DNA of 40,812 bases from assembly GCA_007120165.1 (NCBI GenBank), contig SKOH01000058.1, forward strand, positions 1 through 40,812, given 5' to 3'. The notes under the pieces are model-generated. The model was not told where the DNA came from. It searched no databases and worked only from the letters and a program-made list of their open reading frames with translations. Made by a program: the position numbers and the translations under genes. Shown in pieces: positions 19,058-31,143 of this stretch; positions within the stretch are counted from its first letter, which is position 1, and every line of letters starts with the position of its first letter. This DNA comes from Clostridiales bacterium. GTDB lineage: Bacteria > Bacillota > Clostridia > Peptostreptococcales > T1SED10-28.

Positions 19058-21067
19058 TTACAGACTTAACAGTCCGCCAATACTTAAGAATAATGGAGCG
19101 AATACTACGGATACAATGGTCATCAACTTAATAAGGATGTTGATAGAAGGACCGGAAGTATCTTTGAAAGGATCTCCTACAGTATCTCCAACGACTGCAG
19201 CTTTATGCGCTTCGCTTCCTTTTCCACCGTGTGCTCCACCTTCAATATATTTTTTTGCATTATCCCAGGCGCCGCCAGCGTTGGCCATCATAATAGCAAG
19301 TACTACCCCGGCTGCTAACGCTCCGGCAAGAAGTCCTCCTACTGCTGCAGGTCCCAGTAAAATTCCCATGAAAATCGGGGATGCAACGGCTAGAATTCCA
19401 GGAATAATCATCTCCCGAAGAGCCGCTTTTGTACTAATGTCTACGCAACGGGCGTAGTCCGGTTTTTCTGTACCTTCCATGATTCCAGGGAACTCACGGA
19501 ATTGTCTTCGAACCTCTCCAATCATTTCGAAAGCGGCTTTTCCCACTGCTTCCATGGTAAGAGCGGAGAATAGGAATGGCAGCATTCCTCCGATTAAAAG
19601 ACCAATAATAACGGTTGGTTCCGTTACGCTAATTCCGACTTCTGTTAATTGAACAGCTTCTGTATAAGTTGCAAACAATGCAAGGGCAGTCAGGGCTGCA
19701 GAACCAATTGCAAAGCCTTTACCAATGGCTGCAGTAGTGTTTCCAACTGCATCCAGCTTATCTGTGGTCTCTCGAACTTCCGGCGGCAGGTCGCACATTT
19801 CTGCTATTCCTCCGGCGTTGTCGGCGATTGGACCATAAGCATCTACCGCTACAGTCATACCTGTGGTTGCAAGCATACCTACGGCTGCTAAAGCAATACC
19901 ATATAAGCCTGCTGAACTAAAAGCTACGAAAATTCCGATACAAATGAATATGATAGGTACGGCTGTTGAAAGCATTCCTACGGATAAGCCACTGATAATC
20001 GTTGTAGCCGCACCGGTTTCCGCTTGATTTGCAATTTTCTTAACATAACCATATTTTTCAGAAGTATATACTTCTGTAAGTTGACCAATAAGCATTCCTA
20101 CAACAAGTCCTGCAACAATTGCTACAAAAGGTCCGGTGGCATCCAGTAAATAATTACTTAAAAAGAAAGCAACGATTACGGTAATAATACCACTAACCCA
20201 AGTTCCTGCCTTTAAAGACTTTTGAGGGTCGGTTCCATCTTTTCCCTTTACAAAGAAAGTACCGATAATGGATGCTAAAATTCCTGTTGCAGCCAGTAAT
20301 AGTGGGAACATAGCTCCTTCAAGTCCGAAGGCAATCAGACCTAGGGCTATCGCTGAGATAATGGACCCTACGTAAGATTCAAAAAGGTCGGCGCCCATTC
20401 CAGCAACGTCTCCTACATTATCTCCAACGTTATCTGCAATGGTTGCAGGGTTTCTTGGATCATCTTCAGGAATACCCGCTTCTACTTTTCCTACTAAGTC
20501 CGCACCAACATCGGCAGCTTTTGTATAGATTCCGCCACCAACTCGGCCGAATAAAGCAATGGAAGATGCTCCAAAAGCAAAACCTGTGATGATTTGAGCG
20601 GCGGAGTCAGCCCCTTGAGTTGCTTCCAGTAAAAAGAAAAGACCTCCCACACCAAGTAAACCCAGACCAACTACGCTCATTCCCATTACTGCACCTCCAG
20701 AGAAGGCAACATCCAACGCTTTGTTCATACCACTCTCCCGCGCTGCATTGGCTGTACGTACATTCGCCATGGTGGCAACCTGCATACCAAAGAATCCGGC
20801 AAGTCCTGAAAAAAGAGCTCCGATAATAAAACAAACAGCGGTAAGCCAGTTTACTCCAAATCCTAATACAATAAAGACAACTGCTACAAAAATAGATAAT
20901 GCCTTATACTCCCGTGTTAAAAATGCCATGGAACCTTCGTGTATGTAAGCTGCTATTTCTTTCATACGGTCGGTTCCGGCGTCTACTTTTTTGACTTTTG
21001 CTGTTAAAAAGTAGGCAAAAATAAGCGCAACAACACCTAGAATAGGTGCAATGAGTACGATTTCCAT
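19058..21067 (-). CDS. hppA: Membrane-bound (ion-translocating) pyrophosphatase, K+-dependent type
   Basis: [66 protein letters not shown] (Ala at the K+-dependence position). Start at ATG 21067 with GAGGAGG RBS. Confidence 0.95.
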   Translation of the reverse strand: MEIVLIAPILGVVALIFAYFLTAKVKKVDAGTDRMKEIAAYIHEGSMAFLTREYKALSIFVAVVFIVLGFGVNWLTAVCFIIGALFSGLAGFFGMQVATMANVRTANAARESGMNKALDVAFSGGAVMGMSVVGLGLLGVGGLFFLLEATQGADSAAQIITGFAFGASSIALFGRVGGGIYTKAADVGADLVGKVEAGIPEDDPRNPATIADNVGDNVGDVAGMGADLFESYVGSIISAIALGLIAFGLEGAMFPLLLAATGILASIIGTFFVKGKDGTDPQKSLKAGTWVSGIITVIVAFFLSNYLLDATGPFVAIVAGLVVGMLIGQLTEVYTSEKYGYVKKIANQAETGAATTIISGLSVGMLSTAVPIIFICIGIFVAFSSAGLYGIALAAVGMLATTGMTVAVDAYGPIADNAGGIAEMCDLPPEVRETTDKLDAVGNTTAAIGKGFAIGSAALTALALFATYTEAVQLTEVGISVTEPTVIIGLLIGGMLPFLFSALTMEAVGKAAFEMIGEVRRQFREFPGIMEGTEKPDYARCVDISTKAALREMIIPGILAVASPIFMGILLGPAAVGGLLAGALAAGVVLAIMMANAGGAWDNAKKYIEGGAHGGKGSEAHKAAVVGDTVGDPFKDTSGPSINILIKLMTIVSVVFAPLFLSIGGLLSL

Positions 21068-21100
21068 CTTACTATTCCTCCTCAAAGTTATGAAATTTTA

Positions 21101-21337
21101 TTATTGAATTGCCACAAGGGCTAATGCAATTCCGATAAACAGTACAGCTGCAACGGTTGTTGCTTTGTTTAGTAAAGATTCATAGCCTTTACCTTTTCTT
21201 CCCATTAATTGTTCTGCTCCCCCGGATATTGAGCCGGACAAGCCTGCACTTTTTCCAGATTGTAATAGTATACTTGCAATTAAAACGAGCGAAACTAAAA
21301 CCTGCCCCACCATTAATGCTAATCTCATTTCCTCCAC
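21101..21337 (-). CDS. secG: Preprotein translocase subunit SecG
   Basis: ILLQSGKSAGLSGSISGGAEQLMGRKGKGYESLLNKATTVAAVLF. Confidence 0.93.
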   Translation of the reverse strand: MEEMRLALMVGQVLVSLVLIASILLQSGKSAGLSGSISGGAEQLMGRKGKGYESLLNKATTVAAVLFIGIALALVAIQ

Positions 21338-21437
21338 CTCCCATGCTTGTTCTTAACATAGTTATTCTATCACAGGCATCTGGTAAAATCAATGGAATTG
21401 TTTAGACGAAATCTATTTGATTCATGAATGATTTTAC

Positions 21438-21474
21438 AAAAAAACCAATCTCTTAGTACGAGACTGGTTTTAAA
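21438..21474 (-). terminator. Intrinsic terminator between eno and secG
   Basis: Minus strand TAAAACCAGTCTCGTACTAAGAGATTGGTTTTTTTG. Confidence 0.75.
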
Positions 21475-21492
21475 TGTTTATTACAGAATCCA

Positions 21493-22797
<1,305 letters not shown>

Positions 22798-22833
22798 TCA
22801 TATCTTATTATATTTTTTAAAGATTTAATGAGA

Positions 22834-24369
22834 TTAATTTGACTTACCTTTTTTTATCAGACTGGTACCTGTCATCTCTTTAGGCTTTGGCAAATCCAAT
22901 AGTTCGAGCACTGTCGGAGCTAGATCGCATAAACTTCCCGGACCGGTGAGGTTTTTCTTTTCCTTCTGTACCAAAATGAGTGGAACGGGGTTGGTTGTAT
23001 GAGACGTGACAGGTTTTTGATTTATATAATCATACATCTCCTCTGCGTTTCCGTGATCTGCTGTCATCAAGACCACTCCGTCCATTTTCAACACTCTTTG
23101 CACTACACGGTGCATATGGTGGTCTACCGCCTTTAAGGCTTGAATAAGGGCGTTCATATCCCCGGTGTGACCTACCATATCGGGGTTAGCATAATTGATC
23201 ACAATAAAATCATGGGAATTCTCTTCCAGCTTTTCCAATAATGTATCCGTTACTTCCTTTGCACTCATTTCCGGCTTTAAATCATAAGTGGCTACTTTCG
23301 GGGACTGAATCAGAGCCCGTTCTTCCATCGGATTAGCTTTTTCCACACCGCCATTAAAGAAGTAGGTTACATGGGCATATTTTTCAGTTTCTGCAATACG
23401 TAGCTGAGCTAGCCCTTGGGTACTTAGGTATTCGCCGAGGGTATTATCCAGTGTCGCCGGAGGATATAGCACCGGCAAAGTGCTAAAATTCTTGTCGTAC
23501 TGAGTCATGGTTACATAACGAAGATTTAAGTCCTTTTCCACGGGAAACTCAGAAAAGTTTTCTTCTGTCAGGGCTCGAGTCATTTGTCGAACCCGGTCCG
23601 CCCGGAAATTAAAGAACAGCAGGCCGTTATTTTTTTCAATTTTACCGTCGACTCCGGATATCGTAATTGGGGGCATGAATTCATCAGTTATGCCTTCCTC
23701 ATAAGCTTTAATAACGGCGTCTTCAGCATCTTCTTCTTCGCTGCCCAGTCCATTGACCAAGGCTTTATAGGCTCGCTCTGTACGCTCCCATCGTAGGTCC
23801 CGGTCCATAGCGTAATACCTTCCGGTGACGGAAGCAATTTCACCTACGCCGATTTCCTGGATTTTTTGTTCCAATTCCCGTATATAGTTTTTTGCTCCCT
23901 TCGGGGGAGTATCTCTTCCATCGGTGAAACAGTGGATATAGACTTTTTTTAAACCCTCACTCTTTGCGATTTTTAAAAGTTCATAAAGGTGCTTATTATG
24001 ACTATGCACCCCCCCATCGGACAAAAGACCTAAAAGATGAAGCTTTTGATCTTCTTTTTTAACATATTCCATTAGATCTTTTAGTCTTGGATTATCTTTC
24101 AGACGATCTTCTCGAATGTCTTTGGATATTCGAGTAAGTTCCTGATAAACCACACGACCGGCACCGATATTTAAATGTCCTACCTCCGAGTTGCCCATTT
24201 GTCCCTCCGGCAAACCAACAGCCTCGCCACTGGCATTTAATGTGGTGTTAGGATAGCCCTCTAGATAATACTGGAGATTTTTCATATCCGCCTGTTTAAC
24301 TCCGTTTCCCTTTACTTCCTCTCTTAATCCTAAACCATCCAAGATCATAAGCATTACTGGCTTTTTCAT
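22834..24369 (-). CDS. gpmI: 2,3-bisphosphoglycerate-independent phosphoglycerate mutase
   Basis: MLMILDGLGLREE, MGNSEVGHLNIGAGRVVYQELTRI, TADHGNAEEM. Confidence 0.97.
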   Translation of the reverse strand: MKKPVMLMILDGLGLREEVKGNGVKQADMKNLQYYLEGYPNTTLNASGEAVGLPEGQMGNSEVGHLNIGAGRVVYQELTRISKDIREDRLKDNPRLKDLMEYVKKEDQKLHLLGLLSDGGVHSHNKHLYELLKIAKSEGLKKVYIHCFTDGRDTPPKGAKNYIRELEQKIQEIGVGEIASVTGRYYAMDRDLRWERTERAYKALVNGLGSEEEDAEDAVIKAYEEGITDEFMPPITISGVDGKIEKNNGLLFFNFRADRVRQMTRALTEENFSEFPVEKDLNLRYVTMTQYDKNFSTLPVLYPPATLDNTLGEYLSTQGLAQLRIAETEKYAHVTYFFNGGVEKANPMEERALIQSPKVATYDLKPEMSAKEVTDTLLEKLEENSHDFIVINYANPDMVGHTGDMNALIQALKAVDHHMHRVVQRVLKMDGVVLMTADHGNAEEMYDYINQKPVTSHTTNPVPLILVQKEKKNLTGPGSLCDLAPTVLELLDLPKPKEMTGTSLIKKGKSN

Positions 24370-24383
24370 AAAAACCCCACTTT

Positions 24384-25130
24384 CTAGAAATTCACTATTT
24401 CGATGAAATCCTTCGGTTCTAGGCTGGCGCCTCCGACCAGCGCTCCGTCAATATCCGTCTGATTCATGATGTCTTCCACATTTCCGGGTTTGACACTCCC
24501 TCCATACTGAATAATCAATTCCTCAGAGATCTCTTCTGAAAAAATTTCCGCTACCATTGAACGGATATAAGCCGCCATTTCATTGGCATCTTCCGGGGAA
24601 GCTGTTTTTCCGGTACCGATAGCCCATACAGGCTCATAGGCAATAATGACTTTTGAGGCATTTTTTTCATTAATACTTTTAAATCCTTTGATTAATTGAT
24701 CCCTTACTACGTCAAAGGCCCTTTCTCCTTCTCTTTCTTCAAGGGTTTCACCGACACAAAGGATTGGACGGAGGCCTTTCTCTAAGGCTTTAACGACTTT
24801 TTTATTAATCCTGTCGTCAGTCTCATTGAAAATTTGCCGTCGCTCTGAGTGACCGAGTATAACAAACTCCACTCCCAGGTCCAACAACATATCGGGCGAC
24901 ACTTCTCCGGTAAAGGCCCCATCTTCTTCCCAACTCATATTTTGAGCGCCGAGTTTTATCGAAGTTTTGTCGATAATTTGTGAAGCCGAGTCAAGTACAG
25001 TAAATGACGGGCATATGACAACTTCAATCTCCGAATCACCCACTAAGGTTTTAAATTCTTCTAAAAACTTTTTTGTTTCTTCCTTATTTTTATTCATTTT
25101 CCAATTTCCTGCGATTATGGGTATCCTCAT
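24384..25130 (-). CDS. tpiA: Triosephosphate isomerase
   Basis: IAGNWKMNKN, ILGHSERRQIF, IIAYEPVWAIGTGKTA, YGGSVKPGN. Confidence 0.98.
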   Translation of the reverse strand: MRIPIIAGNWKMNKNKEETKKFLEEFKTLVGDSEIEVVICPSFTVLDSASQIIDKTSIKLGAQNMSWEEDGAFTGEVSPDMLLDLGVEFVILGHSERRQIFNETDDRINKKVVKALEKGLRPILCVGETLEEREGERAFDVVRDQLIKGFKSINEKNASKVIIAYEPVWAIGTGKTASPEDANEMAAYIRSMVAEIFSEEISEELIIQYGGSVKPGNVEDIMNQTDIDGALVGGASLEPKDFIEIVNF

Positions 25131-25167
25131 ACTATCATCCCTTCTACTTTGATGTATTAATCACTGC

Positions 25168-26358
25168 TTATTGATCCTCTATGCTGTCTATCCCCGGTAA
25201 AATTTTCCCTTCTAAGAGTTCCAAAGAAGCTCCTCCGCCGGTGGAAATGTGACTCATTCGATCAGCAAATCCAAATTTCTCTACTGCAGCAGCACTGTCA
25301 CCGCCGCCGATAATCGTAATGCCTTGACTGTCAGACAAACTTTTTGCTATAGCCTTGGTTCCGTGTTCAAAACTGCTCATTTCAAAAACACCCATAGGAC
25401 CATTCCAAACTATGGTATTGGCCTTTTGAATCACATCATTGAATAGGGTTACGGACTCCTGACCAATATCCAGTCCCATGGTATTTTCAGGTATACTGTT
25501 GACGTTTACCGTCCAATATTCGGCACTATTACTAAACTCCCTGGCAACAACGGTATCCACTGGAAGGAGCAGATCTACGCCTTCGCTTTTGGCATTTTGC
25601 ATTAATTCTTTGGCTAAGATGATTTTGTCATCCTCCAATAAGGACTTACCAACATTATATCCTTTAGCCTTAAGGAAAGTATAGGCCATTCCACCACCGA
25701 TGATTAATTGATCAACGATGCCTAATAGATTCTTAATCACCCCGATCTTATCGGAGACTTTCGCACCGCCTATAATGGCAACAAAAGGTCTTTTGGGATG
25801 TTCCAAAGTCTTTGCAAAAAATTCTAATTCTTTTTCCACCAAGAACCCTACTGCTGAAGGTAAATTTTTGGCTAAGCCGACGTTTGAAGCATGAGCCCTA
25901 TGGGAAGTCCCAAAGGCATCATTTACGTACAGATCTCCGATAGAGGCCAATTCTTTAGCGAAACTTTCGTCGTTGTCCGTTTCTTCTTTACGAAATCGGA
26001 TATTTTCCAATAAACCGACATCCCCCGCTTTCATTTCCAAAACGGCGGTTTTGGTTTGATCACTGATTACTTTCGGGTCTGAAAAAAACGCTACATTTTC
26101 ATCAAGCAGCTCTTCCAAACGTTTGGCCACCGGTTTCAGTGTCAGTTTTTGGTCACTCTTTCCCTTCGGTCGGCCCAAATGAGAGATTAAAAGTACCTTA
26201 GCCCCTTCATTTCTCAAATACTTAATAGTCTTCAGAGCCCCTTTGATTCTGCGGTCATCGGTAATGTTTCCGTGGTCGTCCTGGGGAACATTAAAATCGC
26301 AGCGAACCAAAACCATTTTTTCCTTGACGGATAAGTCGTTCAAAGTTTTTTTATTCAT
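25168..26358 (-). CDS. pgk: Phosphoglycerate kinase
   Basis: VRCDFNVPQDDHGNITDDRRI, ISHLGRPKG, NDAFGTSHRAHAS, GGGDSAAAVEKFG. Confidence 0.98.
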   Translation of the reverse strand: MNKKTLNDLSVKEKMVLVRCDFNVPQDDHGNITDDRRIKGALKTIKYLRNEGAKVLLISHLGRPKGKSDQKLTLKPVAKRLEELLDENVAFFSDPKVISDQTKTAVLEMKAGDVGLLENIRFRKEETDNDESFAKELASIGDLYVNDAFGTSHRAHASNVGLAKNLPSAVGFLVEKELEFFAKTLEHPKRPFVAIIGGAKVSDKIGVIKNLLGIVDQLIIGGGMAYTFLKAKGYNVGKSLLEDDKIILAKELMQNAKSEGVDLLLPVDTVVAREFSNSAEYWTVNVNSIPENTMGLDIGQESVTLFNDVIQKANTIVWNGPMGVFEMSSFEHGTKAIAKSLSDSQGITIIGGGDSAAAVEKFGFADRMSHISTGGGASLELLEGKILPGIDSIEDQ

Positions 26359-26390
26359 GATAGCCTCCTTAACTTGTTTTATAATTGGAA

Positions 26391-27395
26391 TTATTCGTTA
26401 GAAAACATAAAGTCTACAAGATCCACCACTCTAGATGAATAACCCCATTCATTATCATACCATGCAATGACTTTGATCAGATTATTATGCAATACATCGG
26501 TGGATAGTCCATCGATGACGGTGGAAAAATCACTTTTAATATAATCTGCTGATACTAACGGTTCATTAGAGTATTCAAGGATTCCTTTTAACTCATCCTT
26601 TGCAGCATCTTTAAAAACATCATTAACTTCCTTTATATCCGTATTTTTTTCAACTTCTACAACCAAATCCACCACGGAGACCGTCGGGGTGGGAACCCGC
26701 ATAGCCATTCCTGTTAATTTACCCTTTAGCTGGGGAAGGACTAATGAAACCGCCTCTGCTGCTCCTGTGGTTGTAGGAATAATAGACTGAGCCGCAGCTC
26801 TGGCCCGTCGCAGGTCTTTATGAGGTAGGTCTAGAATGTTTTGATCATTGGTATAGGAGTGAATCGTAGTCATCATCCCTCTTTTGATGGTGAAATGATC
26901 ATCCAATAATTTTGCAAAGGGCGCCAGGCAGTTCGTAGTACAAGAAGCATTGGAAATTATATGATGTCTGTTTGCATCATAATCCTTTTCATTAACCCCC
27001 ATCACAAGAGTAATATCTTCATTTTTCGCCGGTGCAGTGATCAGCACTTTTCGGGCGCCGGCTTTTATATGGAGGTTTGCCTCTTCTTTTGAGCGGAAAA
27101 TTCCTGTTGACTCAATCACCAGATCCACACCAAGTTCCTCCCAAGGGAGTTTGGAGGGGTCCTTTTCACTATAAATTTTAATTTCCTGACCATTGATGAT
27201 CAAAGCATCCTCAAGTACTTCCAAACTTTCACTAAATTTTCCGTAGATACTGTCGTATTTCAATAAATGACCTAAAGTTTTAGCATCGGTTAAATCATTA
27301 ATCGCCACAATTTTCCAATTAAAACCTTTCTCAAAATAAGATTTTAAAACGTTTCTTCCAATTCTACCAAATCCATTAATTGCTACTTTTTTCAT
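26391..27395 (-). CDS. gap: Glyceraldehyde-3-phosphate dehydrogenase, type I
   Basis: [44 protein letters not shown]. Confidence 0.98.
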   Translation of the reverse strand: MKKVAINGFGRIGRNVLKSYFEKGFNWKIVAINDLTDAKTLGHLLKYDSIYGKFSESLEVLEDALIINGQEIKIYSEKDPSKLPWEELGVDLVIESTGIFRSKEEANLHIKAGARKVLITAPAKNEDITLVMGVNEKDYDANRHHIISNASCTTNCLAPFAKLLDDHFTIKRGMMTTIHSYTNDQNILDLPHKDLRRARAAAQSIIPTTTGAAEAVSLVLPQLKGKLTGMAMRVPTPTVSVVDLVVEVEKNTDIKEVNDVFKDAAKDELKGILEYSNEPLVSADYIKSDFSTVIDGLSTDVLHNNLIKVIAWYDNEWGYSSRVVDLVDFMFSNE

Positions 27396-27428
27396 TATAA
27401 ACCTCCTTATAATTATAGTTTTTACAAT

Positions 27429-27452
27429 ATCTATATTATTATCTATATTATT
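27429..27452. repeat. Perfect 12-bp tandem duplication in the gap leader
   Basis: ATCTATATTATT ATCTATATTATT on the plus strand. Confidence 0.9.
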
Positions 27453-27519
27453 TAAAATGATATCGTGTCTGTCGGGATTTTATTATATTAATGATCAATA
27501 TTATAGGACTATATATGAA

Positions 27520-28917
27520 TCAATACCGTTTCCTTTTAGAGGATGAGAGTATTCTCAAATTATCTCTGTACTTTGCCACGGTCCTGCGTGATATATGCAT
27601 TCCTTTATCTTGCAAAGTCTTAGCAATTTTTTCATCACTTAATGGTTTTTTGGGATTTTCTTGCGAGATCAGTTCTTTAATATAATCCTTAATGCTGTTT
27701 GAAGATAAGGACTCCCCCCCATCTGTTGCAATTCCGCTGGAGAAAAAGAATTTTATTTCGAAAGTCCCGGCCGGAGTTTGGACGTACTTTCCATTTGTTG
27801 CCCGGCTTACCGTAGATTCATGGACTTCGAGCTCATCGGCCACCTCCCTGAGGGTCAATGGCTTTAAGTGCTTTTTTCCCAACTCAAAATAATCTTTTTG
27901 CTTCTCGATAATATTTTCCACCACACGATAAATCGTCTGTTTCCGTTGTTCAATATTTTTAATCAGCCAAACCGCTGCATTAAGCTTGTCATTTAAATAC
28001 TTTTTCGTATCTCCACATTTTAAATTATCTCCACTCAACACCATCTTTCGATAATCCTCACGAATGTATAGACGGGGAACAGCGTTATCATTATAAACCA
28101 CCACATATTCGTCCTGAATTTTTCGGACAATCACGTCGGGAATAATATATTTGTTTTGATTGGTAATGAACTGTCTACCGGGTTTCGGTTCCAACGAACG
28201 AATATAATCACAGATCCTTTGCACTTCCATTGTAGTGATTTGTAATTTTTTTGCAATTTCAGGATATTTGTTAGAGCCCACCATTTCTAAATAATGTTCT
28301 ACAACTTGATATACCTTGGGGTTTTTTTCATTTTTATTTTTTAATTGAATCAGCAGAGACTCTTTTAAATCTCTCGCTCCTACTCCGGAAGGGTCGAAGG
28401 TCTGTATAATTTGTAAAATGCCTTCAATAATATGGGGTTCTTCTTTCGTTTCCTTAGCGATGGTATCGATACCTATAGTTAGATACCCATTCTCATCCAA
28501 ATTATTGATAATAAATTCTCCAAGTTCATGATATTTTCCTTCAATCGAAGTTAAATGCAGCTGAAACAACAGGTGTTCCGATAATGTGGCTTCCTTAGAA
28601 ATGATATTTTCATAACTGAACTCTTCCTGTTCAGGATTGTAGCTGCTTGGAGAATAATAACGATTGTCAAAATCTTCGATGTATTCCTTCCAATTAATAT
28701 CCTGGTTTTTATCTATTTTCTCCGGTCTATTCTTTTCTTCGGTAACTTCCAATACTGGATTGCTTTCCATCTGTTCTTTAACATATTGATCCAACTCCAA
28801 AGCATTCAGTTGCAATACGGTGATTGCCTGTTTCAATTGAGGAGTCATCACCAGCTTTTGAGTTTGCGTTAATTCCAGACCAAATCCCATTCTCATATTG
28901 ACCACCTTTGCTTTCAT
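27520..28917 (-). CDS. rpoN: RNA polymerase sigma-54 factor
   Basis: LTQTQKLVMTPQLKQAITVLQLNALEL, TLREVADELEVHESTVSRATNGKYVQTPAGTFEIKFFF, RpoN-box-like ISRRTVAKYRDNLRI. Confidence 0.96.
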   Translation of the reverse strand: MKAKVVNMRMGFGLELTQTQKLVMTPQLKQAITVLQLNALELDQYVKEQMESNPVLEVTEEKNRPEKIDKNQDINWKEYIEDFDNRYYSPSSYNPEQEEFSYENIISKEATLSEHLLFQLHLTSIEGKYHELGEFIINNLDENGYLTIGIDTIAKETKEEPHIIEGILQIIQTFDPSGVGARDLKESLLIQLKNKNEKNPKVYQVVEHYLEMVGSNKYPEIAKKLQITTMEVQRICDYIRSLEPKPGRQFITNQNKYIIPDVIVRKIQDEYVVVYNDNAVPRLYIREDYRKMVLSGDNLKCGDTKKYLNDKLNAAVWLIKNIEQRKQTIYRVVENIIEKQKDYFELGKKHLKPLTLREVADELEVHESTVSRATNGKYVQTPAGTFEIKFFFSSGIATDGGESLSSNSIKDYIKELISQENPKKPLSDEKIAKTLQDKGMHISRRTVAKYRDNLRILSSSKRKRY

Positions 28918-28991
28918 AGTATACCTGCATTATACCATTCTTAAAGTGAAAAATAAAGAAGTTCGAGCCAGGATTAATTTTTGGCATAAAA

Positions 28992-29026
28992 ATTGCAAAG
29001 ACTTGAATAACAGAGGTCTTTGCAAT
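28992..29026 (-). terminator. Intrinsic terminator of the ABC transporter operon
   Basis: 11-bp stem ATTGCAAAGAC/GTCTTTGCAAT followed on the minus strand by TTTTTATG. Confidence 0.75.
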
Positions 29027-29086
29027 ACTAAGAGTCCTTTATTGAGAAGTTGAATTCATAGGCTACATGACAGGATCTTTTAAAGC

Positions 29087-30034
29087 TTACCTTCCACCCT
29101 TGTCATAAGGCTTACCCACTGCTTTCGGAGCAACAGACTGTCTGCTGAACAATACCAAAGCAATAACCGTCAGCACATAGGGGAGAGCAAAAAAGACTTC
29201 ATTGGGTAACTGAGCCAGAATCTCAAATCTTGAGGAATAAAGGGCAAAGATTCTTGAGAATCCGAAAAATAGCCCTGCCCCCAGTACCCCGATGGGTTTC
29301 CAGCGTCCAAAGATTAAAGCGGCTAATGCGATAAAACCGGTACCGCCTATACTCATTACTGTATATTGAATATCTTGAGTAAGGACCAGGATGCCTCCTC
29401 CAAGGCCTGCAAGAACACCAGAAATAACTACTCCAATATAGCGCATTTTAAATACACTAACTCCCATACTATCCAGAGCGTGAGGGTGCTCTCCAGCGGC
29501 TCTAAGTCGTAGGCCGAAAGGAGTTTTGTATAGAACAAACCAGCTTACAATCACTAAAATGATCGCAAGATGGACCGTTAAATATACCCGGGTAAATAAT
29601 ACATCCCCGATTAATGGGATCTCACTGAGTCCGGTAAAGGTATACCGCTGAAAACTTTGTGAAAAGCTCTGAGTTCTTTGTTGGCCGAAGATTACCTGGG
29701 CCATATAAATCGTTACCCCGGTGGCTAACATGTTAATAGCAACGCCGGAGATAATCTGATCCGCTTTTGCATGGATGCTTAGGTATGCATGAATTAACGA
29801 TATTAACCCGCCTACTATCGCTCCCAGTAAAATGGCGAGCCATGGAGCAAATGTGGTATAGGGCTGTAAATAAACCAAAGCCGTTGCGGCGGTAAATCCA
29901 CCGAACATCATCAGACCTTCCAGACCAATGTTAACAATACCGGACCTTTCAGAAAACATTCCACCTAAAGATGTAATAATAATGGGAGTGGAGAAAACCA
30001 CGGTTAAAGCAAGCATAGAGTATATTAAGCTCAT
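29087..30034 (-). CDS. ABC transporter permease, nucleoside/BMP family (NupQ-like)
   Basis: TTPIIITSLGGMFSERSGIVNIGLEGLMMFGGF, LRAAGEHPHALDSMGVSVFKMRYIGVVISGVLAGLGG. Confidence 0.9.
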   Translation of the reverse strand: MSLIYSMLALTVVFSTPIIITSLGGMFSERSGIVNIGLEGLMMFGGFTAATALVYLQPYTTFAPWLAILLGAIVGGLISLIHAYLSIHAKADQIISGVAINMLATGVTIYMAQVIFGQQRTQSFSQSFQRYTFTGLSEIPLIGDVLFTRVYLTVHLAIILVIVSWFVLYKTPFGLRLRAAGEHPHALDSMGVSVFKMRYIGVVISGVLAGLGGGILVLTQDIQYTVMSIGGTGFIALAALIFGRWKPIGVLGAGLFFGFSRIFALYSSRFEILAQLPNEVFFALPYVLTVIALVLFSRQSVAPKAVGKPYDKGGR

Positions 30035-31143
30035 TATTGTTCTCCCTCCTCTACCTTAAGTTTTTTCAGTGCAAGTTTAATGGGATGTTTCATAGCGACA
30101 AATACGATAATGATCGCAATAATTATGATCGCAATATCTCTCGGGATCCTGCTGATCTGCATAATCGTCTGGGAAGCCTTTAAACCGCCAAATAACAGTC
30201 CTGCAAGTACTGAACCAAGAGCGGTGCTTCCCCCAACAAGGGCGACTGCGATACCATCAAAACCGTAATTCTCAAAATGTCCGAGAACCCGGCCATACCC
30301 GAAGGTTCCAACCACTAAAATAGCGCCGGCAAGTCCGGATAATGCGCCGGCAATTGTCATGGAAAGGGCTGCATTTCTTTGTACTTTCATACCTGCATAT
30401 TCTGAAGCCAAAGGGTTAAATCCTACAGACTTTAACTCATAACCAAAAGTGGTTTTATTGATGATAAAGTAGAATAAAAAAGCACAAACAATCACGACTA
30501 GAAATCCCCAATGGAGCCGGGAATTATTGGTAATGGATGATAGGAAATCACTTTGTAATGTCGCTCTCGCTGGTAAATCCGCTGTTCGAGTACTGGTACT
30601 GTCAGGAAGAGCGCGGATATAGTAATTGGACACATACAAAGCCGTGTAGTTAAGCATAATGGTTACTACTACTTCATGAACCCGAAATTTTGCCTTTAAT
30701 ATCCCGGGGATGAAGCCCCAGAACGCTCCTCCTAAAGCACCTGCCAATAGGACAACAATTGGAAAAATAAACGCCGGTAAATTCAACATGAGTCCCGCAT
30801 AACTGGCAGCCAGAGCCCCAATCATAACCTGACCTTCTCCCCCAATGTTAAACAGTCCTGTTCTAAAGGCGAAGGATACCGAAAGCCCTGATAATATTAA
30901 TGGTATAGAATATACAAAAAACTCGCCAAAATACCGGGCGTTAAAAGCGGATTGATCGGTAAATAAATTCGGGAGGTTGATTCCCGTTACCGCTCTAATG
31001 AAAGAGGTGAAAAGATCTAAAGGATTTAGCCCGCTAAAAACCATAATTACGGATCCTGCTAAAAACCCTAGGACAATGGCGATAAAAGGAATTAAAAAAC
31101 TGTGATGTTCTTCATTTGCTAAAAAGCCTCTGAATTTATTCAT
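30034..31143 (-). CDS. ABC transporter permease, nucleoside/BMP family (NupP-like)
   Basis: LSGLSVSFAFRTGLFNIGGEGQVMIGALAASYAG, KSVGFNPLASEYAGMKVQRNAALSMTIAGALSGLAG. Confidence 0.9.
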   Translation of the reverse strand: MNKFRGFLANEEHHSFLIPFIAIVLGFLAGSVIMVFSGLNPLDLFTSFIRAVTGINLPNLFTDQSAFNARYFGEFFVYSIPLILSGLSVSFAFRTGLFNIGGEGQVMIGALAASYAGLMLNLPAFIFPIVVLLAGALGGAFWGFIPGILKAKFRVHEVVVTIMLNYTALYVSNYYIRALPDSTSTRTADLPARATLQSDFLSSITNNSRLHWGFLVVIVCAFLFYFIINKTTFGYELKSVGFNPLASEYAGMKVQRNAALSMTIAGALSGLAGAILVVGTFGYGRVLGHFENYGFDGIAVALVGGSTALGSVLAGLLFGGLKASQTIMQISRIPRDIAIIIIAIIIVFVAMKHPIKLALKKLKVEEGEQ

